Assembly: GCA_964251665.1 (NCBI GenBank)
Contig: CAXUKO010000005.1
Coordinates: 328,137-392,136, forward strand
Source of the DNA: JBBQLG01 sp964251665
Lineage (GTDB): Bacteria > Bacteroidota > Bacteroidia > Cytophagales > Spirosomataceae
Length of the DNA: 64,000 nucleotides
Direction: 5' to 3'
Shown here: positions 23,576 through 31,415 of the stretch, in pieces
Numbering within the stretch: the first letter of the stretch is position 1
Layout of the letters: every line of letters starts with the position of its first letter
The notes under the pieces: model-generated
Told to the model about the DNA's origin: nothing
The model's input: the letters and a program-made list of their open reading frames with translations, nothing else
Databases searched by the model: none
Made by a program: the position numbers and the translations under genes

Positions 23576-25105
23576 ATGAGCTACCACAATCTGAAAGCGA
23601 ACGAATTAAAGGCTATCAAAACGCTCGGTGCATTGAAAGCCGCCGGGTACCAGTCGCGCTCCATCAAACAGGAACTCCGCGATAATCTCATCGAAAAATT
23701 AAAAACGAAAGAACAGGTTTTCCCGGGCATCTGGGGCTACGAAGAAACCGTTATTCCTGATGTGGAACGGGCCATTCTGTCCATGCACCACATTAACCTG
23801 CTGGGGCTGCGCGGACAGGCTAAAACCCGGATTGCGCGGCTGATGGTGAATCTATTGGACGAGTACATTCCGATAGTTGAAGGGTCCGAACTCAACGACG
23901 ATCCGCTCAATCCGCTCTCCCGTTTTGCCATTGACCTGATTGCCCAACAGGGCGACAATACACCCATCAGCTGGTTGCCCCGCGCCGACCGCTACACCGA
24001 AAAACTGGCGACGCCCGACGTATCGGTGGCTGACTTAATCGGCGATGTAGACCCTATTAAAGCGGCTACGCTGAAATTGCCCTACTCGGATGAACGGACG
24101 ATTCACTTCGGCCTGATTCCGCGTTCGCACCGGTGTATTTTTGTCATCAACGAACTGCCCGATTTACAGGCCCGGATTCAGGTGTCGCTGTTCAACATTT
24201 TGCAGGAAGGCGACATTCAGATTCGGGGGTTCAAGCTGCGGCTGCCGCTCGACATTCAGTTCGTCTTTACAGCTAACCCGGAAGATTACACGAACCGGGG
24301 CAGCATTGTGACGCCGTTGAAAGACCGGATCGACAGTCAGATCGTGACCCATTATCCGAAGTCGATTGAGATTGGCAAGAAGATTACGCAGCAGGAAGCC
24401 ATCGTGAAATCGGAGCAGAAGGGTATGGTAAAAACCAACGACCTGGTGGCTACGCTAATCGAGCAGATTGCGATGGAAGCCCGCGAGAGTGAGTATGTCG
24501 ATGCCAAGTCGGGCGTATCGGCCCGAATGACCATTTCAGCCTACGAAAATCTGCTTTCTTCGGCCGAGCGACGGTCCCTGCTCAACAGCGAAAAAGAAAC
24601 CTACGTACGTGTTGCCGATCTATACGGAGTGGTTCCAGCTATCTGCGGTAAGGTGGAGCTCGTGTACGAAGGTGAGGTAGAAGGGCCGGTTATTGTAGCG
24701 CAGAGCCTGATTGGGAAAGCCATCCGGAATCAGTTTCTGAATTACTTCCCGAACCCCGAAAAGGCAAAAAAAGACAAGCGCGGCAACCCGTACAAGAAGG
24801 TTACGGACTGGTTCGGCGATGGCAACACAATGGATATCCTGAACGACCTGACCAACCGCGACTATGAGGCCCGCCTGAAAACCATTGATGGGTTAGACGA
24901 TGTAGTGGATCAGTTTATGCCCCGTCTGAGCAAAGCCGAAAAGCTGTTCATGATGGAGTTCGCTCTGCACGGCCTGGCCGAACACTCACTGGTAGGTAAG
25001 AAAGCGATGGATACCGGTCAGCAGTTCAAAGACCTGCTCGGCTCGATGTTCAATCCCGGCTCGTCCTTCGGCGAAGACGACGAGGATGAAGATGATCGGT
25101 TTTAA
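23576..25105 (+). CDS. MoxR/Mg-chelatase ChlI-like AAA+ ATPase
   Basis: Starting at the ATG 23576 (MSYHNLKANELKAIKTLG) the product is 509 residues; the 54 codons upstream in frame look non-coding. A P-loop variant GLRGQAKT is at 77-84, and the Walker B region reads IFVINELPDL, with Asn where Asp is common. Further AAA+ elements include FVFTANPEDYTNRG and LKDRIDSQI. The C-terminus is very acidic (EDDEDEDD). Such ATPases work with VWA-domain proteins as chaperone-like motors. The likely VWA partner is at 51244-52347, 26 kb away. Chlorophyll synthesis is not implied; function is unknown. Confidence 0.9.
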   Translation: MSYHNLKANELKAIKTLGALKAAGYQSRSIKQELRDNLIEKLKTKEQVFPGIWGYEETVIPDVERAILSMHHINLLGLRGQAKTRIARLMVNLLDEYIPIVEGSELNDDPLNPLSRFAIDLIAQQGDNTPISWLPRADRYTEKLATPDVSVADLIGDVDPIKAATLKLPYSDERTIHFGLIPRSHRCIFVINELPDLQARIQVSLFNILQEGDIQIRGFKLRLPLDIQFVFTANPEDYTNRGSIVTPLKDRIDSQIVTHYPKSIEIGKKITQQEAIVKSEQKGMVKTNDLVATLIEQIAMEARESEYVDAKSGVSARMTISAYENLLSSAERRSLLNSEKETYVRVADLYGVVPAICGKVELVYEGEVEGPVIVAQSLIGKAIRNQFLNYFPNPEKAKKDKRGNPYKKVTDWFGDGNTMDILNDLTNRDYEARLKTIDGLDDVVDQFMPRLSKAEKLFMMEFALHGLAEHSLVGKKAMDTGQQFKDLLGSMFNPGSSFGEDDEDEDDRF

Positions 25106-25108
25106 TTG

Positions 25109-25140
25109 ATGAAGAGACGCAACATGTTGCGTCTCTTCAT
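25109..25140. terminator. Perfect 32-nt palindrome between convergent genes
   Basis: Two perfect 16-bp arms meet without a loop (centre CAACA/TGTTG at 25124/25125), with flanks of GAGACGC and GCGTCTC. It lies 4 nt after the ATPase gene and touches the stop of the convergent ybjQ-like gene. There is no T tract, so it may act as a cruciform or RNA-end stabiliser as well as a terminator. Confidence 0.75.
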
Positions 25141-25460
25141 TAGTCAATAACCACCGCCGTACCGTTAGCGGACACCATCAGCATGGAACCGTTGCCGCCG
25201 ATGGTTTCATAGTCGAGGTCGATGCCGATGATAGCGTTGGCACCGAGCCGTTGAGCCTGATCGATCATTTCCTTAAGTGCGATACTCTTAGCCTCGCGCA
25301 GGCCCTGCTCGTAAGCCCCGGACCGACCACCGACGATGTCTGAAATGTTGGCAAAAAAATCCTTTACAATGTTGGCACCAATGATGGCTTCGCCATTTAC
25401 GATGCCGAGGTATTTAGTAATCCGTTGACCTTCAACCGTTGACGTAGTCGTGAGTAACAT
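25140..25460 (-). CDS. YbjQ/UPF0145-family protein
   Basis: The 106-residue protein matches the YbjQ (UPF0145) pattern: N-terminal LTTTSTVEGQRITKYLGIV, central GGRSGAYEQGLREA, and RLGANAIIGIDLDYETIG followed by a hydrophobic final strand. Members form small oligomeric dodecin-like shells and have been linked with metal binding; the exact role is unknown. The start is fixed by the family N-terminus. The ATG directly follows the T tract of the GH29 terminator on the same strand, leaving no room for a normal leader. The product is cytosolic. Confidence 0.92.
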   Translation of the reverse strand: MLLTTTSTVEGQRITKYLGIVNGEAIIGANIVKDFFANISDIVGGRSGAYEQGLREAKSIALKEMIDQAQRLGANAIIGIDLDYETIGGNGSMLMVSANGTAVVID

Positions 25461-25509
25461 AAAAAGGGGTCGTTCTCTATGGTATAGCCGTAAAGAACGC
25501 CCCCTTTTT
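25461..25509 (-). terminator. Terminator of the GH29 gene abutting the ybjQ-like start codon
   Basis: Arms 25461-25476 and 25494-25509 pair over 16 bp with one mismatch (AAAAAGGGG against CCCCTTTTT at the base). On the minus strand the T tract ends exactly at the ATG of the YbjQ-like gene (25458-25460). Confidence 0.85.
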
Positions 25510-25528
25510 CGATTTACGCAAAAGCACT

Positions 25529-26893
25529 TTATTTGCCGTTCGGCGCGTAAACAACATCCAGCTCAACAATGGTGTCGGCAGCATTGGCATCGGGATCGGT
25601 CGGCAGGGTCAGTACAGTACCGCCATCCAGCTTTGATATAGTCACCGGACCGCCACCAAACAGACGAGCCGCCTGCACCTTTCCGTTAAACGCGGGTAGC
25701 GTTAATTGCCGGTCTGCCCAGTCCAGAATGTGAACGTACACTTTGTTGCCCTTTGCCGTAGTGACACCCCAGTTGCGGGCCTCGATTGGCCCCTGTCGGG
25801 TACCGTAAATCGTTTCACCGTACTGTTTCGTCCACTGCCCTACCTCAGCTAACGTCTTCACAAATTCAGGCTGAATTTTCCCATTGGGCATCGGCCCCAC
25901 GTTGAGCAGGAAATTGGCATTATGCCCGGCCGCTTTCACTAAGTACTGCACCAGTTGTTTGGTCGATTTATAATTGTTGTCTTTTATGTTGAATCCCCAC
26001 GCGCCGTTCATAGTCTCGCAGGTTTCGAGCGGCAACCGGCCCACGGTCTGTTCAACGTTAAAACCAGAGGTCTTGCCCCCCGGTAGGTCTTTCTCGAACA
26101 TCTGAAAATCTTCGCCGGGAAACGGAGCGACGTGGTGATTATTGCCAATCAGCGCGGCTGGCTGTAGTTTGTGAATCAGCGAATAGGTGCGGTCGAGTTG
26201 CCAGTTAATATTGGGCTTCGTCAATTCGCCGTTCACCTTGGAGGTCTGATCCCACCAGCCATCGAACCAGATACCGCCTACGGGGCCGTAATTGGTGAGC
26301 AACTCCGTCAGTTGGGTATCCATGTAGGCCAGATACTTCTCGAAATCACCGCTTTCGGGCCGACCCGAGGTTAGACCAGTTCGACCGCGCGGGTAATAAT
26401 CGGGATGATGCCAGTCGAGGTGGGAGTGATAAAAGAACAGTTTAATCCCCTGTGCCCGGCACTCGTCGGCCAGGGCCTTCAGTACGTCTTTTTTGTAGGG
26501 CGTCCGATCCATGATGTCATAGTCGGATACTTTGGAATCGTACATCGCAAATCCGTCGTGGTGCTTGCTGGTAATGGTGATGTACTTCATGCCGGCGTTT
26601 TTGGCCATCGCCACCCATTCCTTCGCGTCAAAAGCCGTCGGGTTGAAAAAAGCCGGTAGTTTTTCGTAATCCTTCACCGGAATCTGGCGCTCGTTCATTA
26701 CCCATTCGCCCGCAGCCAGCGTACTGTAAACACCCCAGTGAATAAAGAGACCAAATTTATCGTCCTGAAACTGCTGACGTGCTTTGAGGTTTTCGGGCGC
26801 GGGCTGATAACTACCCTGCCCACTGGCAATCTGGCAGCTGATGAGCAGGCAGTTCAGGGTGAGCAGTCCTATAAGCAGGAAGGTGCGTTTCAT
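25529..26893 (-). CDS. GH29 alpha-L-fucosidase, lipoprotein
   Basis: The 454-residue protein begins with a lipoprotein-type signal (NCLLISCQIASG, Cys20), then a GH29 catalytic domain. Typical segments are FGLFIHWGVYS (about 47-57), KYITITSKHHDGFAMYDS, LFFYHSHLDWHHP and GPVGGIWFDGWWD, where D211 is the expected catalytic nucleophile. A short C-terminal beta domain follows. It would release alpha-linked L-fucose from glycans in the periplasm or at the cell surface. It stands alone without other fucose genes, so its substrate is unknown. Confidence 0.94.
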   Translation of the reverse strand: MKRTFLLIGLLTLNCLLISCQIASGQGSYQPAPENLKARQQFQDDKFGLFIHWGVYSTLAAGEWVMNERQIPVKDYEKLPAFFNPTAFDAKEWVAMAKNAGMKYITITSKHHDGFAMYDSKVSDYDIMDRTPYKKDVLKALADECRAQGIKLFFYHSHLDWHHPDYYPRGRTGLTSGRPESGDFEKYLAYMDTQLTELLTNYGPVGGIWFDGWWDQTSKVNGELTKPNINWQLDRTYSLIHKLQPAALIGNNHHVAPFPGEDFQMFEKDLPGGKTSGFNVEQTVGRLPLETCETMNGAWGFNIKDNNYKSTKQLVQYLVKAAGHNANFLLNVGPMPNGKIQPEFVKTLAEVGQWTKQYGETIYGTRQGPIEARNWGVTTAKGNKVYVHILDWADRQLTLPAFNGKVQAARLFGGGPVTISKLDGGTVLTLPTDPDANAADTIVELDVVYAPNGK

Positions 26894-26942
26894 GGTGAAT
26901 AGGGTCGATTTCCCGTAAAAGCACGGGAATCATTAACCTTAC

Positions 26943-27653
26943 TTAATCCAGGGCATCAGCCAGTGTTCGGATGTATTCATCCACATACTGTTCCATATAG
27001 CGGCTTCGGTATTGCAGAATGTACCGGGGATGATCCAGCGAAATGATTTGATCAAAAAAGCCCTGCTCGTCGTTCAGTCGCTTCAGGAATACTTCATTTT
27101 TACGTCCCAGGCAGATACCGACCCGGCGATTATAGCCAAAGTTGAGCTGAGTGCGAACCGTCTCCGTAATAACCGGCCAGAGCGCGTTGGTTGTCGCCTT
27201 ATCGTCGTAAAAGTTGTAGTTCTTTCCTTCCTTCACTAACGCCAGCGGATAGAGTGATGTCAGGAAAAAGCGACCATAAAAGGCCTCCGCCCCACCCAGA
27301 GCCTCAACCACGTTGTAAATAAACCGGCTCGACAGTTCCGGCGTGGGCGCAAGTGTGTTGTCAATGCCGCAATACCGTATCAGATTTTGGGGCGTTGTAA
27401 AGGAAATGCCCGTTACACCGGCGCCAAACCGGCCGGGATTAATGCCCATCACGAATACGCGAGGCTGCTGATCGGCAAAGAATTTACCGTAGAACTCCCG
27501 GACAATAGTTTGTACAGGGGACGTCTCGTACGGATTCAGCGCCGACACACCAGCAGGCAGATTTTCGGGTTCATGCAGGGTCAGGTAGTAGTCGATGGCA
27601 CGGGTGGCGAAGGTACCGGTGGTTAATTCTGGCTGACGCTGAAGCATTATCAA
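26943..27653 (-). CDS. SMUG2-type uracil-DNA glycosylase family protein (DUF4918-like)
   Basis: The 236-residue protein has the uracil-DNA glycosylase superfamily fold pattern: a motif 1 equivalent VFVMGINPGRFGAGVTGISFT (about 65-85), a central YGRFFLTSLYPLAL, and a motif 2 region LDHPRYILQYR near the C-terminus, where SMUG-type enzymes carry the catalytic loop. This combination is that of the Bacteroidota SMUG2 group, which removes uracil and related lesions from DNA. It is a single gene between GH29 and a divergent lipoprotein. Met1 or Met3 could start it. Substrate range is inferred. Confidence 0.85.
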   Translation of the reverse strand: MIMLQRQPELTTGTFATRAIDYYLTLHEPENLPAGVSALNPYETSPVQTIVREFYGKFFADQQPRVFVMGINPGRFGAGVTGISFTTPQNLIRYCGIDNTLAPTPELSSRFIYNVVEALGGAEAFYGRFFLTSLYPLALVKEGKNYNFYDDKATTNALWPVITETVRTQLNFGYNRRVGICLGRKNEVFLKRLNDEQGFFDQIISLDHPRYILQYRSRYMEQYVDEYIRTLADALD

Positions 27654-27745
27654 GGCATTAAATTGAGGTCCATTTAGTCAATAAACGTGGATAATAGCCG
27701 AATAGCGGTGCATCTTTGACTTTTTACAACCTCTTTCATTAAATC

Positions 27746-28261
27746 ATGAAAAAACCACCTTTCATTTCCAATCCCTGGGTTCGCTCGTCATTTTTGATTG
27801 TTTTAGTACTTTCGATAGCCATTGCCTGTAGTAAAAAAGACGACAACCCTGTTGCTCAGACAACTACGATAGAAGGTAACTGGAAAGTAAGTTCACTTAC
27901 AGCGGCTGGCCTTGGCGATGTATTGCCCCTGATTACTGCCGGGTATGGCCCCTGCATTACAGACCTTACCCTTTCGTTTAAAGCTGGTGGGGCGGTTAGT
28001 TATGATACGCCAGCTTCGTGCACGGCCTCGGCTAAATCGGTATCGACTATCAGTGCAGCTACCGGCATTGATGCCAACAGCAAATGGGTCCAGAGTGGCA
28101 ATACGCTGACTATTACGCCCAGCACAGGTACCCCTAAATCCTTCAGCACTACCTTTACTAATAACACTGCTGTTCAGTTGTTGGGTACAGCCGCGCTTGA
28201 CCTGCTAACACCCGGTACGCCAACTACTTATACGCTGACAGTAGGTCTGAAAAAGATATAG
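27746..28261 (+). CDS. Lipocalin-like lipoprotein, probably surface exposed
   Basis: The 171-residue protein has a long signal with a lipobox-like AIAC (Cys28) followed by SKKDD, which resembles the Bacteroidota lipoprotein export signal that sends lipoproteins to the outer face. The mature part begins with IEGNWKVSSLT and continues as alternating polar/hydrophobic strands ending YTLTVGLKKI, the style of small lipocalin-like beta barrels common in this phylum. No ligand can be inferred. A near-consensus -7 box (CATCTTTG, 27711-27718) precedes it and a strong terminator follows. Confidence 0.8.
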   Translation: MKKPPFISNPWVRSSFLIVLVLSIAIACSKKDDNPVAQTTTIEGNWKVSSLTAAGLGDVLPLITAGYGPCITDLTLSFKAGGAVSYDTPASCTASAKSVSTISAATGIDANSKWVQSGNTLTITPSTGTPKSFSTTFTNNTAVQLLGTAALDLLTPGTPTTYTLTVGLKKI

Positions 28262-28288
28262 AACCACGTCCTTAAAGAGTACGTGCGT

Positions 28289-28320
28289 AGCCCGTTTCTG
28301 TTCAGAAACGGGCTTTTATT
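28289..28320. terminator. Terminator shared by the lipoprotein and serine hydrolase genes
   Basis: Perfect 12-bp arms (AGCCCGTTTCTG 28289-28300, complement 28303-28314) followed by TTTATT. It ends next to the stop of the convergent gene (28316). Confidence 0.9.
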
Positions 28321-29191
28321 TATTGAACCAGTCGAAGCACAGCCGCGCCAGTCGGCCGATTACCCGCTCGGCCTCGGACGTGGGAATCCCCTGTACCAGC
28401 ATCGACAGCACAAACGGTTCGGTCCGGCGCGCCGAGTTTGCATACACAATACCCACGTCCGCCCGAACGTAGGTCAGTTCTCCGGTCTTGTGCGCCACCA
28501 CCGTTCCCGGCGGCAGATCCCGCGGGATGGTCAGCGTATCTTCGTTGCGTTTGAGGATGTCGAGCATCTGCTCACAAAGCGCGGGAGTCAGGATGTCGTG
28601 TCGATAAATTTTGGTCAGTAGCGCATTCATCTCCCGCGCTGTCACTACATTTTCACGGCCTTGCTTTACCGCCAGCGTATCCATCATCACCCGGTTCAAC
28701 CGACTTTGCGTCAGGCCAAGTGACTGCATCCGCCGGTTAATGGCCTCCATACCCAGCTCATTGATAAAAATATTGGTAGCCGTATTATCGCTCTGAATCA
28801 TCATGGCCGTCATCAGGTCGCGGTAGGCAATGCGGCTCCGGTGCGGATAGGTGCTTAACGTGCCCGAGCCACCCGCTTTCTCGGAGTCAACCAGAATGTG
28901 AATCTCGTTGGGATCGAGCTTGCCGGCCTGTACCTGCGTCATAGCCTCTATGAGGATGGGTAGTTTAATCACACTCGCCGAAGGAATAAGCGCATCGGCC
29001 CGGTGAAAAAACGACGTATTTGCCGGTGATGCTCCTACCGATAAAGACTCAACGGCTATACTAACGGATGTGGATGCGGGTAAGGTGTTCAGGTAAGCCA
29101 TCAGCTGATCAGACAGCGATTGAGCAGAAACGGGTACTACCATAAGCCAGCCAATCAGGAAACCATACATTCGGGGCATGAGCACGGGCAA
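28316..29191 (-). CDS. Class A beta-lactamase-like serine hydrolase lacking the Glu166 equivalent
   Basis: The 291-residue protein has a signal peptide (FLIGWLMVVPVSAQ) and three serine active-site motifs: SVIK (73-76), SDN (134-136) and KTG (235-237). The omega-loop region, where class A enzymes carry the deacylating Glu166, reads RLNRVMMDTLAVKQGREN and has no Glu at the matching position. Efficient hydrolysis of beta-lactams is therefore doubtful; a penicillin-binding or peptidase-like role is possible. Bacteroidota contain many such class-A-like hydrolases of unknown function. Met5 or Met8 are alternative starts. It is divergent from the metallo-hydrolase gene. Confidence 0.88.
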   Translation of the reverse strand: MPVLMPRMYGFLIGWLMVVPVSAQSLSDQLMAYLNTLPASTSVSIAVESLSVGASPANTSFFHRADALIPSASVIKLPILIEAMTQVQAGKLDPNEIHILVDSEKAGGSGTLSTYPHRSRIAYRDLMTAMMIQSDNTATNIFINELGMEAINRRMQSLGLTQSRLNRVMMDTLAVKQGRENVVTAREMNALLTKIYRHDILTPALCEQMLDILKRNEDTLTIPRDLPPGTVVAHKTGELTYVRADVGIVYANSARRTEPFVLSMLVQGIPTSEAERVIGRLARLCFDWFNK

Positions 29192-29254
29192 CGCAGTTTA
29201 AGAGTGGTCAAAAATACGGTACTTTCGTTCAGTCAACCAGAACCCCTGCGCAGC

Positions 29255-30094
29255 GTGACCGTACAAACTATAAATACCGGCTTTTTTAAACTCGACGGGG
29301 GTGCCATGTTCGGCGTCGTACCCAAGTCCATGTGGCAGTCCATTAACCCTGCCGACGAACGCAACCTATGTACCTGGGCCATGCGCTGCCTGCTCATCGA
29401 ATCGGGTGGCAAATTAATGATCGTGGATACCGGCGCAGGCAACAAACAGGATGCAAAGTTCTTCGGCTACTATGACATTGACCCCGAAAACAACAACCTC
29501 ATCGACGCCATTCGGGCGGCTGGGTACTCAGAAAATGACATTACTGATGTGCTGCTGACTCACCTGCACTTCGATCACGTAGGTGGCGCGGTCAGCCGGG
29601 CAGGCGAATCCCTGCGACCCACCTTTCCGAAAGCTACTTATTGGACCCATAGTCAGCACTGGGACTGGGCCACGCACCCCAACCCACGCGAACGAGCGTC
29701 ATTTCGCTCCGAAAACATCTTGCCTTTGCAGGAAAGCGGTCAGTTGCAGTATCTCGATCAGGCAGAAATGCCCTTTCGGGAACTCACGATTCAAACGGTA
29801 GACGGGCATACCGAGAAGATGATGTTGCCCATTATAACCTTGCAGGGGCGCACCATTGCGTTCGTCTCGGACCTGATTCCATCGGCCGGGCATATTCCGG
29901 TCCCCTATGTGATGGGCTACGACATGCGGCCGTTAACGACCATGGATGAGAAAATCCAGCTTTTAGCCAGGGCCGCTGCCGAAAACTGGATACTCGCCTT
30001 CCAGCACGATCCCATCATCGAAGCCGCGACCGTACAGATGACCGACAAAGGCGTTCGTGTGCGAGAGAAAGGGCGACTGGTGGATTTGTTGTAG
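29255..30094 (+). CDS. Metallo-beta-lactamase-fold hydrolase
   Basis: A GTG at 29255 gives 279 residues starting with the family-like (V)TVQTINTGFFKLDGGAMFGVVPK; an open frame reaching back to 29120 would overlap the divergent hydrolase gene and is less likely. The metal-binding signature THLHFDHVGG (HxHxDH) is present, with a further His/Asp later (FVSDLIPSAGHIP, AFQHDP). No signal peptide is seen, so it is probably cytosolic. The family cleaves esters, lactones or phosphoesters; the substrate cannot be assigned. Confidence 0.88.
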   Translation: MTVQTINTGFFKLDGGAMFGVVPKSMWQSINPADERNLCTWAMRCLLIESGGKLMIVDTGAGNKQDAKFFGYYDIDPENNNLIDAIRAAGYSENDITDVLLTHLHFDHVGGAVSRAGESLRPTFPKATYWTHSQHWDWATHPNPRERASFRSENILPLQESGQLQYLDQAEMPFRELTIQTVDGHTEKMMLPIITLQGRTIAFVSDLIPSAGHIPVPYVMGYDMRPLTTMDEKIQLLARAAAENWILAFQHDPIIEAATVQMTDKGVRVREKGRLVDLL

Positions 30095-30098
30095 ACCC

Positions 30099-30138
30099 AT
30101 TCCCACAGTGAGCGACTTAAGTCGCTCACTGTGGGAAT
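30099..30138. terminator. Perfect 40-nt palindrome after the metallo-hydrolase gene
   Basis: Two 20-bp arms meet without a loop (centre GACTT/AAGTC), flanked by ATTCCC and GGGAAT, 4 nt after the stop. There is no T tract. It belongs to the set of long palindromes at gene ends in this window. Confidence 0.75.
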
Positions 30139-30213
30139 CAATAAACCAAACCGGTCGGACAGGCGTTCTTTCAGGGGTAACTTCAGCCCTATTTATCACT
30201 ACATCAGCAGGCT

Positions 30214-30975
30214 ATGAACGTAGGTTTGGTTTTATCAGGCGGGGGTGCCAGGGGTATTGCGCACCTTGGCGTGATCAAAGCCCTGCTCGAACAGGGTATT
30301 CAGATCGACCGCATTTCCGGCACCAGTGCGGGAGCTATCGTAGGGGCTTTATTTGCGCACGGTTATCCGCCCGACGAAATACTTAAGATCATTGAAACGG
30401 CCGGCTTTATGCGGCATCTGCGTCCGGCCTGGAGCCGTATGGGGCTGCTGAGCCTGAATACGGTTGTTGACTTATTCCGCAGTTTTATTCCCCACGACCG
30501 GTTCGAGGAACTGGCAATCCCGCTGCATGTCGTGGCGGTTGATCTGAACGAGGGCGAACAGGAAATCTTCGACACCGGCGAATTAATTCGTCCCGTACTG
30601 GCTTCGTGCTGTCTGCCGGGCATCTTCGAACCCTTTACGATCCACAAACGCCAATTTGTGGATGGGGGCGTGCTGAACAACCTTCCTGTGGAGCCCCTCG
30701 AACATAAGGTCGACTTTATCATTGGGTCGCACTGCAACCCGTTCGGCATTACGCGGCCTATTACCTCCATGCGGGGCGTAGTTGAGCGGAGTCTGATTCT
30801 GGCGGTGCAGGCTAAAACCAAAGAACGTTTTGCAAAATGTGACTTGCTCATCGAACCACCTCAGTTAGCGGATTATGATGTGCGCGACCTGCGCCGGTCG
30901 AGGGAGTTATTTCGCATTGGCTATCAGTACACGAAAGGACTACAGGTTCGGCTGGAGAAAGCCATCAACGCCTGA
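30214..30975 (+). CDS. Patatin-like phospholipase (RssA-type)
   Basis: The 253-residue protein has the complete patatin catalytic set: the oxyanion glycine loop GGGARG (9-14), nucleophile motif GTSAG (36-40, S38) and the DGG aspartate motif (FVDGGVLNNLP, about 150). No signal peptide is present, so it is a cytosolic or membrane-associated lipid acyl hydrolase. Similar small proteins (RssA, YchK) are of uncertain substrate. It stands alone between two palindromes. Confidence 0.94.
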   Translation: MNVGLVLSGGGARGIAHLGVIKALLEQGIQIDRISGTSAGAIVGALFAHGYPPDEILKIIETAGFMRHLRPAWSRMGLLSLNTVVDLFRSFIPHDRFEELAIPLHVVAVDLNEGEQEIFDTGELIRPVLASCCLPGIFEPFTIHKRQFVDGGVLNNLPVEPLEHKVDFIIGSHCNPFGITRPITSMRGVVERSLILAVQAKTKERFAKCDLLIEPPQLADYDVRDLRRSRELFRIGYQYTKGLQVRLEKAINA

Positions 30976-30992
30976 ACAGGTTAGATTTCCCG

Positions 30993-31043
30993 GAAGCGGT
31001 ACGTGCCTATCCACCAAATATGAGGTAGGGCACGTACCGCTTC
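30993..31043. terminator. Hairpin after the patatin gene with a CGGTACGTG core
   Basis: Perfect 15-bp arms (GAAGCGGTACGTGCC 30993-31007, complement 31029-31043) with a 21-nt loop. The core is the same as in the hairpin at 2394-2423, so this looks like a dispersed repeat as well as a terminator. Confidence 0.7.
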
Positions 31044-31415
31044 TGTGTGAAATCACGTTTTTGTCTCCTCTACGATACACTTATTTTTACTGCACTCTAC
31101 TTGCCTTGAAGACTTGAACAATTTCAGTTTTTCATTACTTAGTTTCTTTCCCGGCCTTGTCTGATTTTCCCTTGTCCTGTACAAAAATTTAATTTTCAAG
31201 TGCAATAAAATGGCATAAAATCTCAGATTAACACAATTATTTAAGTATTTTCCCTAAGTATAGTGCAGTAGCCAACAAAACAATATTTGCCTTCATAAGC
31301 ATAACAGCGAATTTTATATATATCATTAAAAAAAGATGGCCCTATTTTTTATGCCTTTTTCAATGTTTAAGTTTGTGATAAGAACTACGTTTTCTTAACC
31401 AAACTTAAATCAGTT
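31044..31415. other. AT-rich leader and promoter region of the first susCD pair
   Basis: About 370 bp with no gene. It holds the promoter block at 31242-31289 and a long leader (about 120 nt) whose last part (from a run of TATATATCA to the ATG) is clearly similar to the leader of the second susC at 36776-36901. Otherwise featureless. Confidence 0.7.
31242..31289 (+). promoter_or_regulatory. Heptamer-repeat promoter of susCD pair 1
   Basis: TAAGTAT occurs at 31242-31248 and 31255-31261, followed after 20 nt by AATATTTG (31282-31289), one mismatch from the -7 consensus. The second heptamer covers the -33 position. The same spacing occurs before pair 2 at 36728-36775. Confidence 0.6.

Noticed and set aside
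28316..30094. Antibiotic-resistance cassette (two beta-lactamase-fold genes side by side)
   Set aside because: One lacks the deacylating Glu and the other belongs to a generic metallo-hydrolase group without a signal peptide; there is no mobile element next to them.
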